Shown one piece after another: positions 44,434 to 53,245 of a stretch of DNA of 64,000 nucleotides (positions are counted from its first letter, which is position 1; every line of letters begins with the position of its first letter). Position numbers and translations under genes: made by a program. The notes under the pieces were generated by a model, which was not told the origin of the DNA, searched no databases, and saw only the letters and a program-made list of their open reading frames with translations. The stretch lies in contig CBDIHP010000046.1 in assembly GCA_965279195.1 (NCBI GenBank), forward strand, positions 290,118 through 354,117, given 5' to 3'. This stretch comes from CBDIHP01 sp965279195. GTDB taxonomy: Bacteria > Planctomycetota > Planctomycetia > Isosphaerales > Isosphaeraceae.

Positions 44434-44724
44434 TCAGAAGCGGTCGCTGGTGATCTCGGGCTCGGCCCGACGCCAGCCGGAGCCCGACTGGCTCACGATG
44501 GCCTTGGGCTTGCTCCCCTGGATGATCACGGGGTTGCCCGAGGGGGTGGTGTCGCAGACCGAGCCCACCTGCACGGCCGGCCCCATCGCGGCCGGAGCGC
44601 AGCCCGGCGGCACGGCGCCGTAATAGTAATTCCGGGTACAGCCAGAACTCCCCACCAGGACGGTGGTGGCCAGCGTCGCGCAACGGACCCAGCCGTTCGA
44701 GAAGAGTCGTCTCAGGGGCCCCAT
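44434..44724 (-). CDS. Small putative lipoprotein
   Basis: 96 residues from ATG 44724, with AGGAGG six bases upstream; the frame extends to 44772 but without a site. The signal RCATLATTVLVGSSGCTRNY ends in a lipobox-like SSGC. The mature part is Cys- and Pro-containing (GAVPPGCAPAAMGPAVQVGS) and ends PEITSDRF. It is probably envelope-located. It lies just before the SDR gene and may be co-transcribed with it. Confidence 0.68.
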   Translation of the reverse strand: MGPLRRLFSNGWVRCATLATTVLVGSSGCTRNYYYGAVPPGCAPAAMGPAVQVGSVCDTTPSGNPVIIQGSKPKAIVSQSGSGWRRAEPEITSDRF

Positions 44725-44772
44725 GGCGATCCTCCTGACCGCGACCGGTCCCCGGGCCAATGCTCGGGGCAC

Positions 44773-45296
44773 TCCGCGAATCGGTTCAAGATGGGCAAAC
44801 GCGGGGCATCGCGGTCGGATCGCAGTGGGTCAATCAGGAGGAGCCCCGTCCGCCGGCAAGGTCGCCGGGGACGCCGGACCATAGCCGAAAGCCCCCGGAT
44901 CGCCAACCTCATTCTGGATCCGAAAAAATTCCTCGGGATCGCGCGCGGATTCCGGATCGGGTTCCGCTCATGATAGTGACGGACGAGAGCAGGGCGTGAG
45001 CGTCACTCGTCCGGGACGACTTTGCTCGCGAAATGCCCGGTGTGATGGTGGATTCTGGGGGCCTTGCCGTCTCACCGGTCTTTCGCGGAGTCGCTTCCCG
45101 GACGAGTGAAGCCCACGCCCTGCCGCGTTCGAACGAAGGCATGGAGTGCCGAAGCTCGCTTCCGCTCTCTTCTCGCGGAGCTTGCTCCGCGTGCTGGATC
45201 GAAGGCTTGGCGTTCGACCGAATCTGGATTCTCGGGAGCACGCTCCCACGAACCTGGAGCGGAAGCGAGCTTCCGCACACCGGGTGGTTGCGTCGG
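44773..45296. other. Intergenic region containing a family A repeat
   Basis: No supported gene between the lipoprotein start and the plsC stop. The right part (45142-45282) is a family A palindromic repeat; the left part is unremarkable GC-rich DNA with an A-rich patch near 44919-44930. Confidence 0.5.
45142..45282. repeat. Palindromic intergenic repeat, family A
   Basis: Begins TGGAGTGCCGAAGCTCGCTT and closes GGAAGCGAGCTTCCGCAC, with inner hairpins such as CTCGCGGAGCTTGCTCCGCG. Same build as the copies at 11957 and 20712. Confidence 0.78.
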
Positions 45297-46010
45297 TCAG
45301 AGATTCAGATCGCTCCGCAGGGAAGCTCTCGCCTCGGCGATGCCGTCGCGGATCCGGCGCTCGATGAGGGCGGTGAGTTCCTCGGGCGAGAGGGTGCGGA
45401 TCTCGTCGACGGTGATGGGCTGGCCGAAGACGACTCGGACGGGGAACATCCGGGGGAATCGGTGCCAGCGGGGCCAGCCTTCGTAGGTGCCGGCGATGGC
45501 GGCCGGGATCACGGGGACCTTGGTCTTGGCCGCGAGCATGGCGATGCCCGACTTCAAGGGGGCGAGTTCGCCGTCCCGGCTGCGGGTCCCTTCGGGGAAC
45601 AGGACGACGAGGCCGCCGGCGCGGACTCGCTTGAGGGTCTCCTTGATCCCCTGGGCTCCGATCCCCTCGCGCTGGATGGGGAACCCGCCGACGGAGCGGA
45701 TCAGGGTGCCCAGGATCGGGATGAACAGGGTGGACCGGGCGACGTAGTTGAGCGTCCTCGGGGCGACGAACCCGATCATGAAGACGTCCCAGTGGCTCAG
45801 GTGGTTGGCCACGATCAGGCCCGCGCCGGTGCGGGGGATGTGCTGCCGCCCGGTCGCCCTCAGGCTGCAGAACGACATGTAGATCGTGCCCAGCGTGAGC
45901 TGGACGATCCGGAACCAGATCGCGGCGATCGTCTCGTTCCTCCCGGGCTCCTCCGCCTCCCGCTTGCGGCGACTCGGGCGGACTTCGGTCGGGGTCGGCG
46001 AGGCTTCCAC
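45297..46010 (-). CDS. plsC: 1-acyl-sn-glycerol-3-phosphate acyltransferase
   Basis: 237 residues. The catalytic NHLSHWD (H-x4-D) motif is at about residue 70, with TLFIPILGTLIRSVGGFPIQ and LFPEGTRSRDGELAPLKSGI (the EGTRS glycerophosphate site) and VIPAAIAGTYE. There is one N-terminal hydrophobic segment. It makes phosphatidate from lysophosphatidate at the inner membrane. The cmk gene is 37 bases upstream in the same direction, an arrangement seen in several phyla, so they are probably co-transcribed. Confidence 0.92.
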   Translation of the reverse strand: MEASPTPTEVRPSRRKREAEEPGRNETIAAIWFRIVQLTLGTIYMSFCSLRATGRQHIPRTGAGLIVANHLSHWDVFMIGFVAPRTLNYVARSTLFIPILGTLIRSVGGFPIQREGIGAQGIKETLKRVRAGGLVVLFPEGTRSRDGELAPLKSGIAMLAAKTKVPVIPAAIAGTYEGWPRWHRFPRMFPVRVVFGQPITVDEIRTLSPEELTALIERRIRDGIAEARASLRSDLNL

Positions 46011-46047
46011 GGCGTCGGTCCTTGGAGTGCGGGATTCTGGGCTCGGA

Positions 46048-46710
46048 TCAGCTCAGGGCGGAACGGATCATCTGTTCGAGAGCGGTGACGACCTGGTCGA
46101 AGTCGAGGCCCGAGGTGTCGACGACCTTCGCGTCGTCGGCCGGCTTCATGGGCGCGATGGCCCGTGCGGCGTCGCGGGCGTCGCGGGCCTGGAGGTCGGC
46201 CAGGACGGTTTCGAGGGCGATTGATTCGCCCCTCGCGACGAACTCGGTGTGCCGGCGGCGGGCGCGTTCCTCGTCGCTGGCGGTGAGGTAGATCTTGACG
46301 AAGGCGTCGGGGAAGACGATGGTCCCCTGGTCGCGGCCCTCGGTCAGGATCTCGCCCTCGACGGCGGCGAAGGCCCGCTGGAGTTCGGTCAGCCGGCGCC
46401 GGACGCGTGGGTTGTCGGCGAGGTATCGGGAGGCGTTGGTGACTTCGACCGAGCGGATCTGGCCGGCGACGTCCTCGCCGTTGAGCAGGACCTGGCCGCG
46501 GGGGAGCTCGACTCGGGTCGATTCGGCGAGTTCGCCGAGGGCGTCGGCCGATTCGAGGTCGATCCCGGAGCGGAGGGCGGCGAGGGTCAGGGCGCGATAC
46601 ATCGCGCCGGTGTCGAGCAGCCTCCAGCCGAGTCGCTCGGCGAGCCGCTTCGAGACCGTGCTTTTGCCCGCGCCGGCGGGCCCGTCGATCGTCACCACCC
46701 GGATGGCCAT
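46048..46710 (-). CDS. cmk: Cytidylate kinase
   Basis: 220 residues from ATG 46710 (MAIRVVTIDGPAGAGKSTVS); the frame runs 16 codons upstream without merit. The P-loop GPAGAGKST is followed by LDTGAMYRALTLAAL and the CMP-binding region (TNASRYLADNPRVRRRLTEL), then TEGRDQGTIVFPDAFVKIYL and the lid SDEERARRRHTEF. It phosphorylates CMP and dCMP. It probably shares an operon with plsC. Confidence 0.95.
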   Translation of the reverse strand: MAIRVVTIDGPAGAGKSTVSKRLAERLGWRLLDTGAMYRALTLAALRSGIDLESADALGELAESTRVELPRGQVLLNGEDVAGQIRSVEVTNASRYLADNPRVRRRLTELQRAFAAVEGEILTEGRDQGTIVFPDAFVKIYLTASDEERARRRHTEFVARGESIALETVLADLQARDARDAARAIAPMKPADDAKVVDTSGLDFDQVVTALEQMIRSALS

Positions 46711-46868
46711 GCTCGCCCCTGAACCCCGACCTCGGATCGCATCACGACTGGATAGCATAGCTTACCGATGGGGCGAGGATCCTCCAATCGTCCCGAAACG
46801 GGCGAGGCCCGGCGGGACGGATCCCGGCCGGGCCTGGCGATGATTCGGGCGGATGAGTGCGATCGAGA

Positions 46869-47312
46869 TCAGCGTTTCCCGCCGACCGGGTGTCCGAGCG
46901 GCTGCCGGCCGGCGAATCCGGCGTTGAGTTCGTGCCAGTGGGCGACCTCGGGCTCGCCGAGGCGCCAGCAGAGGTAAACCTCGCGCCCGTCCTTGAGGCT
47001 GTAGAAGTCGCAGAGGCCGTCCGTGCCCTTGAGTTCGACGCCGAGCTTGGCGAGCTCGTCCAGGTAGCTGCCGAGCGAGGCTTCCTGCGCCTCCAACTCG
47101 GCCTCGAAGTGGGCGAGTTCCTCGTTGTAGACGTCGTCGACCTTCTTCTTCTTGTCGCGGGAGATCGTCGAGAGCCGCTGACGCATCTCCTCGACGACGC
47201 GGTACTCGCGGACGATGTCGGCGACGATGGCCCGGACGAGCGGGAGTGCCTTGTTCGCCTCCTCGACGGTGTAGTACTTCCGCTTGGCTTCGGGGGGCTT
47301 GGGAGGTGCCAT
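46869..47312 (-). CDS. DUF2203 family protein
   Basis: 147 residues. The family features are an N-terminal YYTVEEANKALPLVRAIVAD helix, a Lys/Glu-rich coiled segment (ISRDKKKKVDDVYNEELAHF) and the conserved C-terminal GLCDFYSLKDGREVYLCWRL with GEPEVAHWHELNAGFAGRQP. Small cytoplasmic protein of unknown function found across many phyla. Monocistronic here. Confidence 0.9.
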   Translation of the reverse strand: MAPPKPPEAKRKYYTVEEANKALPLVRAIVADIVREYRVVEEMRQRLSTISRDKKKKVDDVYNEELAHFEAELEAQEASLGSYLDELAKLGVELKGTDGLCDFYSLKDGREVYLCWRLGEPEVAHWHELNAGFAGRQPLGHPVGGKR

Positions 47313-47480
47313 GTTCGGGTGCCTCGGGTCGGACGGAAGCGGTCGGGCGTCGTTGGGAATGATCCGGGTTTGGATCGCGTCGCGGAGACTCCCTCACGCA
47401 ATCTTCAATCCAGGAGCATTATAGGACCGGGTCCACCTCCCGCAAGGTGACCAGGGGATCCTCGATGAGTTCCCCAAACA

Positions 47481-49202
47481 TCAGGCCCGCCGGGCCATGA
47501 GTCGCCCTGCTACCTCGGAGGCGGGCAATGCGTTGAAAATCTCGGCCGCCACGAGCCCGGCCCGCCGCGCAACGCCGATCCCGTATTCGAGATCCGCAAG
47601 TCCCCTCGTCGAGTGCGCATCGGGGTTGATGACGATCCCGACCCCCAGCGCCTTCGCCCGACGGACGTGCAGATCGTCCAGGTCGAGCCGGTGCGGGTTC
47701 GCGTTGATCTCGATCATCGCGCCGGAACCGGCTGCGGCCTCGATGACCTTGTCCAGGTCGATCGCGTAGCCGTCCCGGGCGAGCAACAATCTGCCTGTGG
47801 GGTGCCCGAGCATCGTGACCCGGGGATGCCGGACCGCGCGGATGACCCGGGCGGTCATCTCGTCGCGCGGCATGCCGAAGCTCGAATGGACGCTGGCGAC
47901 GACGTAATCGAAGCCGTCGAGGATTTCGTCGGGATAGTCGAGCGAGCCGTCGACCAGGATGTCGCACTCGATCCCCTTGAAGAGGCGGAAGTCGTCGCCA
48001 AATTTCTTGTTGAGCTTATCAATGGCCGCCCACTGGGCCTGGACCCGCTCGATCGAGAGGCCGCCGGCGTACCCGGCCGATCGGGAGTGGTCGGCGATGC
48101 CGAGGTACCGGAGCCCGGCGTCCTTCGCGGCCTGGGCCATCTCCTCAAGGGTCGCGCCGCCGTCGCTCCAGTCGGTGTGGCAGTGGAAGGTGCCGGTGAG
48201 GTCGGACAGTTCGACGAGCGTCGGGATCGGCCCCGCCTCGGCCAGGGCGAACTCGCCGACGTCTTCGCGAAGCTCGGGCGGGATGTAGGCCAGGCCGAGG
48301 GCCTGGAAGAGTTCGGCCTCGTCGCGGCAGGGGACGTTCCCGTCCGGGCCTTCGAGGGCATACTCATTGAGCTTGAGGCCCCGGGCCTGGGCCCGTCGGC
48401 GCATCTGGATGTTGTGCTCCTTCGAGCCCGTGAAGTAATGGAGGGCGAAGGCGAACTGGGTGTCGGAGACCCCGCGGAGGTCGCACTGGACCCCGTTGGC
48501 GATCCGGACGCTCGTCTTGGTGTCCCCTAGCGCGAGCACCTGGGCGACCTCGGGGAGTTTCGAGAACGCCTGGAGGATCGGGACGGGGTCGTCGGACGAG
48601 AACAGGATGTCGATGTCGCCGATCGTGTCCTTGCGGCGTCTCAGGCTGCCGCAATACTCCGTGCGGATCACGCCGGGCATCTCGCGCACGGCCTGGAGCA
48701 GGGGTGCGACGAGCTGGCGGGCGGTGCTCTGAAGGATCCGGTCGCCGACGGACTCGATGAAGTTGACCCCTTCGAGGATCTTCGCCGCCGTCTTGGCGCC
48801 GAAGCCCTTCACGGCGGCGATCTTGCCGGCCTCCCCGGCGGCGCGGAGGTCCTGCAGGCTCTCGATCTTGAGTTCGTCGTGGAGCGTCTTGATCTTCTTG
48901 GGCCCGAGCCCCGGCACGCGGAGCAGGGCGACCAGGCCGGGCGGGGTGGTGCGGCGAAGTTCGTCGTAGGCGGGGAGGTTGCCGGAGGTCGCGAGCTGGG
49001 CGATCTTGGCGAGCATCGTCGCGCCGATGCCGGGGACCTCGGCCAGGCCCCCCGACTCGACCATCGGGAGGATGTCCTCGGGCAGAGTCCGGAGCGCCTG
49101 GGCCGCGTTGTGATAGGCGCGGCAGCGGAACGCGTTCTCGCCCCGGACCTCCAGCAGGGTGCCCATCTCTTCGAGGATGCGGGCGATCTTCGACGTTTCC
49201 AT
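47481..49202 (-). CDS. polX: DNA polymerase/3'-5' exonuclease PolX
   Basis: 573 residues, the usual length. An N-terminal helix-hairpin-helix region (MGTLLEVRGENAFRCRAYHN, VPGIGATMLAKIAQL, VPGLGPKKIKTL) leads to the family X palm: EYCGSLRRRKDTIGDIDILF with the GDIDI metal carboxylates, and VQCDLRGV with the third. The C-terminal PHP domain reads GTFHCHTDWSDGGATLEEMA, LGIADHSRSAGY, VVASVHSSFG and NPDAHSTRGL. It fills DNA gaps and can excise nucleotides, so it belongs to base excision repair. Confidence 0.95.
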   Translation of the reverse strand: METSKIARILEEMGTLLEVRGENAFRCRAYHNAAQALRTLPEDILPMVESGGLAEVPGIGATMLAKIAQLATSGNLPAYDELRRTTPPGLVALLRVPGLGPKKIKTLHDELKIESLQDLRAAGEAGKIAAVKGFGAKTAAKILEGVNFIESVGDRILQSTARQLVAPLLQAVREMPGVIRTEYCGSLRRRKDTIGDIDILFSSDDPVPILQAFSKLPEVAQVLALGDTKTSVRIANGVQCDLRGVSDTQFAFALHYFTGSKEHNIQMRRRAQARGLKLNEYALEGPDGNVPCRDEAELFQALGLAYIPPELREDVGEFALAEAGPIPTLVELSDLTGTFHCHTDWSDGGATLEEMAQAAKDAGLRYLGIADHSRSAGYAGGLSIERVQAQWAAIDKLNKKFGDDFRLFKGIECDILVDGSLDYPDEILDGFDYVVASVHSSFGMPRDEMTARVIRAVRHPRVTMLGHPTGRLLLARDGYAIDLDKVIEAAAGSGAMIEINANPHRLDLDDLHVRRAKALGVGIVINPDAHSTRGLADLEYGIGVARRAGLVAAEIFNALPASEVAGRLMARRA

Positions 49203-49247
49203 GGGAGCCTGGACCTTCGGGCCGGCGGGCGGGGCGTCGCTCGGGCT

Positions 49248-50831
49248 TTAGAAATACAACTGGCAGCGGATCCAGAACAGGTCACTCGTGAGCTGGAGCC
49301 CGCCGGGCTTGAATTGCACGGGGTTCCCGAACACCGAGTGCTGCCAGTCGAAGTAGACCTTCACGTAGCGATTGAGATACCAGTTGAAGCCGAGGTCGGT
49401 GGCGTAGACGCGGTTGGTCCAGAGGGACTGGTCGGCGAACCCGCCGGTGAAGATCTGGTTGCCCATCGCCCACTCGGAATACCGGGCCGCCAGCTCGATC
49501 GCACCGAGTCCGCGCTCGCCACGCTTGAGGTTGAACGGGTGGATCGGGTCGACGGGCCCGCGGAGATCCTGCTCCTCGCCGGTCAGGAAGTAGCCCATGG
49601 TGACGTGATAGGCCGAGATCGGCACGCGGACCTCGGGCCCCTTGGACCTGGAGTAGGTCTCGAACCCGAAGTCGTACCCCGCGATCAGCGCCAGGCTCTT
49701 GTAGTAGTACGCCGCGTGGACCTCGCCGAGGCTCCGCAGGCCGACCTCGTTGACGCCGCTGTTGAACTGGAGGTAGGACGGGATCGCCTTGTTGGCCGCC
49801 GTGCTGTCGACCAGGTTGTGGGAGGTCCGGAAGATCGTCGGCGCGGCCGGGTTGTTCTGGATCCCCGAGCCCCCCGAGGCCCCGATATTGAGGTTCTGCA
49901 AGGCCTTGAAGCGCTCGGAGTTGTCGAACGGCCGGACGTTGAAGAAACCGAGGACGTCCTTGCGGCCGTTGTAATCGAAGTAGGAGTTCCTCGGGCCGGC
50001 GGCGACGGCCACGGCGTATTCCGCCCTGCCGTCGAGGATCTCGCCGTGGAGCATCGCGGCCGTGTTGCGGATGTACGACGAGTTGATCGCGAAGATCGAC
50101 CGCTCGGGGGTGACCAGGTACTGGTTGGCGATCGCGTAGAATTCGTAGGTGTAGGGCATCCGGTAGCGGCCGAGGCGGAACTGGAACCGCTTGTCGTAAT
50201 TGAAGTTGATGTAGGCGTCCAGCAGGTCGAAGTTGGTGCTGTACCCCTTGTTGAACGAGATGCTGTACTCGATGGGCTTGGTCATCCGGCCATTGAAGAA
50301 GAACCGGACGCGGTTGGGATACAGGTTCACCTGATTGACGGGGTCGCTCTGGGCCTGCTGGTAGGCCCGCATCTCCACCTGGGTCTCCTGGTGGAACTGG
50401 AGCTGGAATTCCCCATCCTTGTCCTCCCAGCGGAACCCCTCGGTGAACTTGGAGTCGAGGGGCACGCCCTTGGGCTTCGACCGCGGCTGATCGGTGCGGA
50501 TGTCCGGCGGCTGGTCGTCATCCGGGCTGCGGGGGATGCTCCCGCCGGGCGGTGTCCGGGGGCTCCCAGGGTTGGCCGGAGGGGCCGGGTTGGGATCCGG
50601 CAAGGCAGGCGTGTCGGAGGGCTTGAGCTGGTCCTTGAGCGTCCGGATCTGATCGGTCAGGTCGGCGTTCTGCTGCAGAATCGCCTGCATCTGGGCCTGG
50701 AGGGCGGCATTGGCGGCCTCCATCTTCTTGAGGCGTGCGTCCACGTCATCCTGGGCCCGGGCCGGTAGACCGGTCACGGAGAGGGCGAGCCACACGAGGG
50801 CTGCGGCTGCCGGAGCGAAGCGTCCTGTCAT
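49248..50831 (-). CDS. Porin O/P-type outer-membrane protein
   Basis: 527 residues from ATG 50831 (MTGRFAPAAAALVWLALSVT) with a signal peptide ending at ARAQ. A short coiled coil (ARLKKMEAANAALQAQMQAI) precedes a Pro-rich linker and a beta-barrel with amphipathic strands: FQLQFHQETQVEMRAYQQAQ, YPNRVRFFFNGRMTKPIEYS, ending FWIRCQLYF, an aromatic C-terminus typical of barrel proteins. Assigned to the phosphate-selective porin O/P family. It would let small anions through the outer membrane. Confidence 0.9.
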   Translation of the reverse strand: MTGRFAPAAAALVWLALSVTGLPARAQDDVDARLKKMEAANAALQAQMQAILQQNADLTDQIRTLKDQLKPSDTPALPDPNPAPPANPGSPRTPPGGSIPRSPDDDQPPDIRTDQPRSKPKGVPLDSKFTEGFRWEDKDGEFQLQFHQETQVEMRAYQQAQSDPVNQVNLYPNRVRFFFNGRMTKPIEYSISFNKGYSTNFDLLDAYINFNYDKRFQFRLGRYRMPYTYEFYAIANQYLVTPERSIFAINSSYIRNTAAMLHGEILDGRAEYAVAVAAGPRNSYFDYNGRKDVLGFFNVRPFDNSERFKALQNLNIGASGGSGIQNNPAAPTIFRTSHNLVDSTAANKAIPSYLQFNSGVNEVGLRSLGEVHAAYYYKSLALIAGYDFGFETYSRSKGPEVRVPISAYHVTMGYFLTGEEQDLRGPVDPIHPFNLKRGERGLGAIELAARYSEWAMGNQIFTGGFADQSLWTNRVYATDLGFNWYLNRYVKVYFDWQHSVFGNPVQFKPGGLQLTSDLFWIRCQLYF

Positions 50832-50918
50832 TCGCACGTCCCGCCGACGGACTACCATGCCAACCTGAATGCTTTCGATCGACTTTGACGGTTCATCGGA
50901 CCTTGCGGGTGGGTTGCA

Positions 50919-51569
50919 TCAGTCTTTCTCTAACGTGTCGAGCCAATGACGCAGTTCATACGGCATGCCGTGGAACATCAATGACCCGGGGACGATCCAG
51001 TCGGCCCCCGCGCCCGCCAGTCGGGGGACCGTGTCCTTGCGGATGCCCCCGTCGACCTCGATATCCACCACCCCGCCGAGCCGATCCCCAAGTTCCCGGG
51101 CCCGCCGGACCTTGTCGGGCAACCCGGGATCCATCGTCGCCCCCTTGACCCCGAGGGCCGTGCCGATCAGCGTGAGGCGGTCGATCTTGTGCCAGTAGGA
51201 TTCCGCCAGCTCGACCGGGTCCTCAACACGCAAGGCCAGCCCGACCGACTTGCCCCGGTCGTGCACCGCCCTGATCGCCTCCAGAGGGTCGGACAGCGTG
51301 TCGAGCTGGAAAAGGATCCGATCGGCCCCGGCCTCGATGAAGTCGTCCAACCACGCGAGCGGGTCGGCGACCATCAGGTGCACCTCGAACGGCAACGGCG
51401 TGTGCGGCCGGAGGCTCTTGACCAGGTCCGGGAAGAACAGCAGGGCGTGGACATAATGACCATCGGCCACGTCGAGGTGGAAGGCGTCCGAGGCCCCCTC
51501 CACCCGGCGGATCTCGGCTGCGAGATTCGAGAGGTCGGCCGACCACAGCGACGTGGCGCAACGGATCAT
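50919..51569 (-). CDS. Ribulose-phosphate 3-epimerase-like protein
   Basis: 216 residues. A TIM barrel with the epimerase metal ligands: AFHLDVADGHYVHALLFFPD (His, Asp), FEVHLMVADPLAWLDDF (His) and VVDIEVDGGIRKDTVPRLAG (Asp). The loop that reads PNITFGP in standard Rpe is VHALLFFPD here, so the substrate may differ from ribulose 5-phosphate. First listed and last transcribed gene of the compact cluster: the alpha/beta hydrolase ends 4 bases before its ATG. Confidence 0.88.
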   Translation of the reverse strand: MIRCATSLWSADLSNLAAEIRRVEGASDAFHLDVADGHYVHALLFFPDLVKSLRPHTPLPFEVHLMVADPLAWLDDFIEAGADRILFQLDTLSDPLEAIRAVHDRGKSVGLALRVEDPVELAESYWHKIDRLTLIGTALGVKGATMDPGLPDKVRRARELGDRLGGVVDIEVDGGIRKDTVPRLAGAGADWIVPGSLMFHGMPYELRHWLDTLEKD

Positions 51570-51573
51570 CGTG

Positions 51574-52389
51574 TCAGGCCTTTCGGAGGAAATGCCGGTC
51601 CAGCCAGCCCGAGATCTCGCGCTGGACGTCTGCGTTGTGGCGGGGCTCGTCGAGCACCTTCGGCGTGACCTCGACGAGTTCGGCCTTAGGGATCGACCGG
51701 CCGAGGGCCTCGGCCATGTGGTAGGGATGGACCGGATCCGGCCGGCAGCCGATGACCAGCGTCGGCACCGCGATTGCCGCCAGTTCGTCCAGGCTCTTCA
51801 AGGGGCAATCCAGCGGGATCTCGACGAATTTCGGCCAGGTCTCCTCCGCCCGGGGATGGGCGAAGTTGTCGAGGAGCACCTGCGCGACGTCGGCCGACTC
51901 CGCCTTCACCCGCTCGAATTCGGGAGTCGCCTCGAACCGCTTCCGGCCCTCGGCCGCCCCGAAGTGTCGGAGGAACGAGGCGATGGGCGGGAAGTAGCGG
52001 ATGTTGTCAGGGTAGGGCAGGTCCAGCCAGGCAGGACGCGATTGCACCAGGCCGAGCACGCGATGGGGGTAGCGGAGGGTGGCATTCAACGTCAAGGCCG
52101 CCCCCATCGAGATCCCGCCGATGACCGCCTTCTCGATGCCGAGGTGATCCATCAAGCCGATCAGATCGTCGGCGAAGGTGGCCAGCCGGAGCCGATCCGG
52201 TGGGCCGAGGGGGCGGGTCTCGCCGTGCCCCCTGGCGTCAAACCCGATAAGCCGGATCCCCGGCTGCGGCGAGTAGCCGGCGAAGGCCCGCGACGAATCG
52301 CCCCCCAGGCCGTGCTGGAAGACGAACGGAAGCCCTTCGCCCGCCTCGCGATAGAAGAACGTCAGGCCGTCTCTCGTGAACTCAGGCAT
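51574..52389 (-). CDS. Alpha/beta hydrolase
   Basis: 271 residues. LPFVFQHGLGGDSSRAFAGY carries the oxyanion HG motif, AVIGGISMGAALTLNATL the nucleophile elbow (G-x-S-x-G), and the C-terminus supplies Asp (CRPDPVHPYH) and His (EPRHNAD). No signal peptide. Its position among sugar enzymes would suit a lactonase or esterase step, but this is inference. It overlaps the isomerase gene upstream by 8 bases. Confidence 0.9.
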   Translation of the reverse strand: MPEFTRDGLTFFYREAGEGLPFVFQHGLGGDSSRAFAGYSPQPGIRLIGFDARGHGETRPLGPPDRLRLATFADDLIGLMDHLGIEKAVIGGISMGAALTLNATLRYPHRVLGLVQSRPAWLDLPYPDNIRYFPPIASFLRHFGAAEGRKRFEATPEFERVKAESADVAQVLLDNFAHPRAEETWPKFVEIPLDCPLKSLDELAAIAVPTLVIGCRPDPVHPYHMAEALGRSIPKAELVEVTPKVLDEPRHNADVQREISGWLDRHFLRKA

Positions 52390-53245
52390 CGTCGTCCTCG
52401 GGATCGTCTTCGCCGTCGAGAAGGTGTTCCAGGACCGCCCCGAGGCTGGCCGCTACCTCGGATTCCGGGAGCCCGTGCAGTATCAATGGGCCGTCGAAAT
52501 CGACGGAAGCCAGCGCCTCGAAGTAGGCGTCGAGGTCGAGCGCCCCTTTTCCCAGCCCGATGTCCCCGGCCCGGCCGTCGCGGCCGATCTCCTTGACGTG
52601 GGCCAGGATGAGCCGATCCCCCAAAAGGTCGACCGCCCCCTGCATGATCTCCCGCATGCGGGGAATCGCCTTCGCCCGGAGGAGATTCGCCGGGTCGAGG
52701 ACGATCCCGAGCCGGTCGGAACCGACCTCGTCGAGGAGTCGCTTCGCCCTGGCGGCCGAGTCGATCACGTTTGCGTGCTCGGGCTCGATCCCCAGCCAGA
52801 TGTCGTGCCGACCTGCGATCTCGACCGCCCGGTCGATCCCTGCCCGTAGCGACGACCAGGCGGCCTCGGTTCCGTTGTCGGGATGGGCCCGCCACATGTC
52901 GTCGGGGTCGAGGGTGCCGGTGCAGAGCGTGATGAGCGTCGTTCCCATCGCCCGGGCGGCCCCGGCGAGGTGCTCCAGCCCCAGGAACCCCGCCTCCCGC
53001 GCGACCGGGTCGGGATGAATGAGGTTGAACGTCCCCGAGAGGGCGAACATGTCCAGCCCGCGCGACTCGTGGGTGCCCCGTATCCGGATGATCAGGTCGT
53101 CGGGGATGGGTTCGTTTGGCAACGTCGGCCATCCCGCCACCGAGAGGTTGAACTGGACCCCCTCGAACCCGTGGGCCAGTGCGGCGTCCAGGGTTTGCTC
53201 CACGCTCGGTCGGGCGAAGGACTTCGCGAAGATTCCAATTCGCAT
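52382..53245 (-). CDS. Sugar phosphate isomerase/epimerase-type TIM barrel
   Basis: 287 residues. The xylose isomerase-like (AP endonuclease 2) fold: MRIGIFAKSFARPSVEQTLD, HGFEGVQFNLSV, DIWLGIEPEHANV (metal Glu), RLGIVLDPANL (metal Asp) and LILAHVKEIGRDG (His and catalytic Lys region). An acidic tail (DGEDDPEDDDA) ends it. The neighbours suggest work on a free or phosphorylated sugar. Its stop overlaps the next gene, and its start overlaps the oxidoreductase stop by one base. Confidence 0.9.
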   Translation of the reverse strand: MRIGIFAKSFARPSVEQTLDAALAHGFEGVQFNLSVAGWPTLPNEPIPDDLIIRIRGTHESRGLDMFALSGTFNLIHPDPVAREAGFLGLEHLAGAARAMGTTLITLCTGTLDPDDMWRAHPDNGTEAAWSSLRAGIDRAVEIAGRHDIWLGIEPEHANVIDSAARAKRLLDEVGSDRLGIVLDPANLLRAKAIPRMREIMQGAVDLLGDRLILAHVKEIGRDGRAGDIGLGKGALDLDAYFEALASVDFDGPLILHGLPESEVAASLGAVLEHLLDGEDDPEDDDA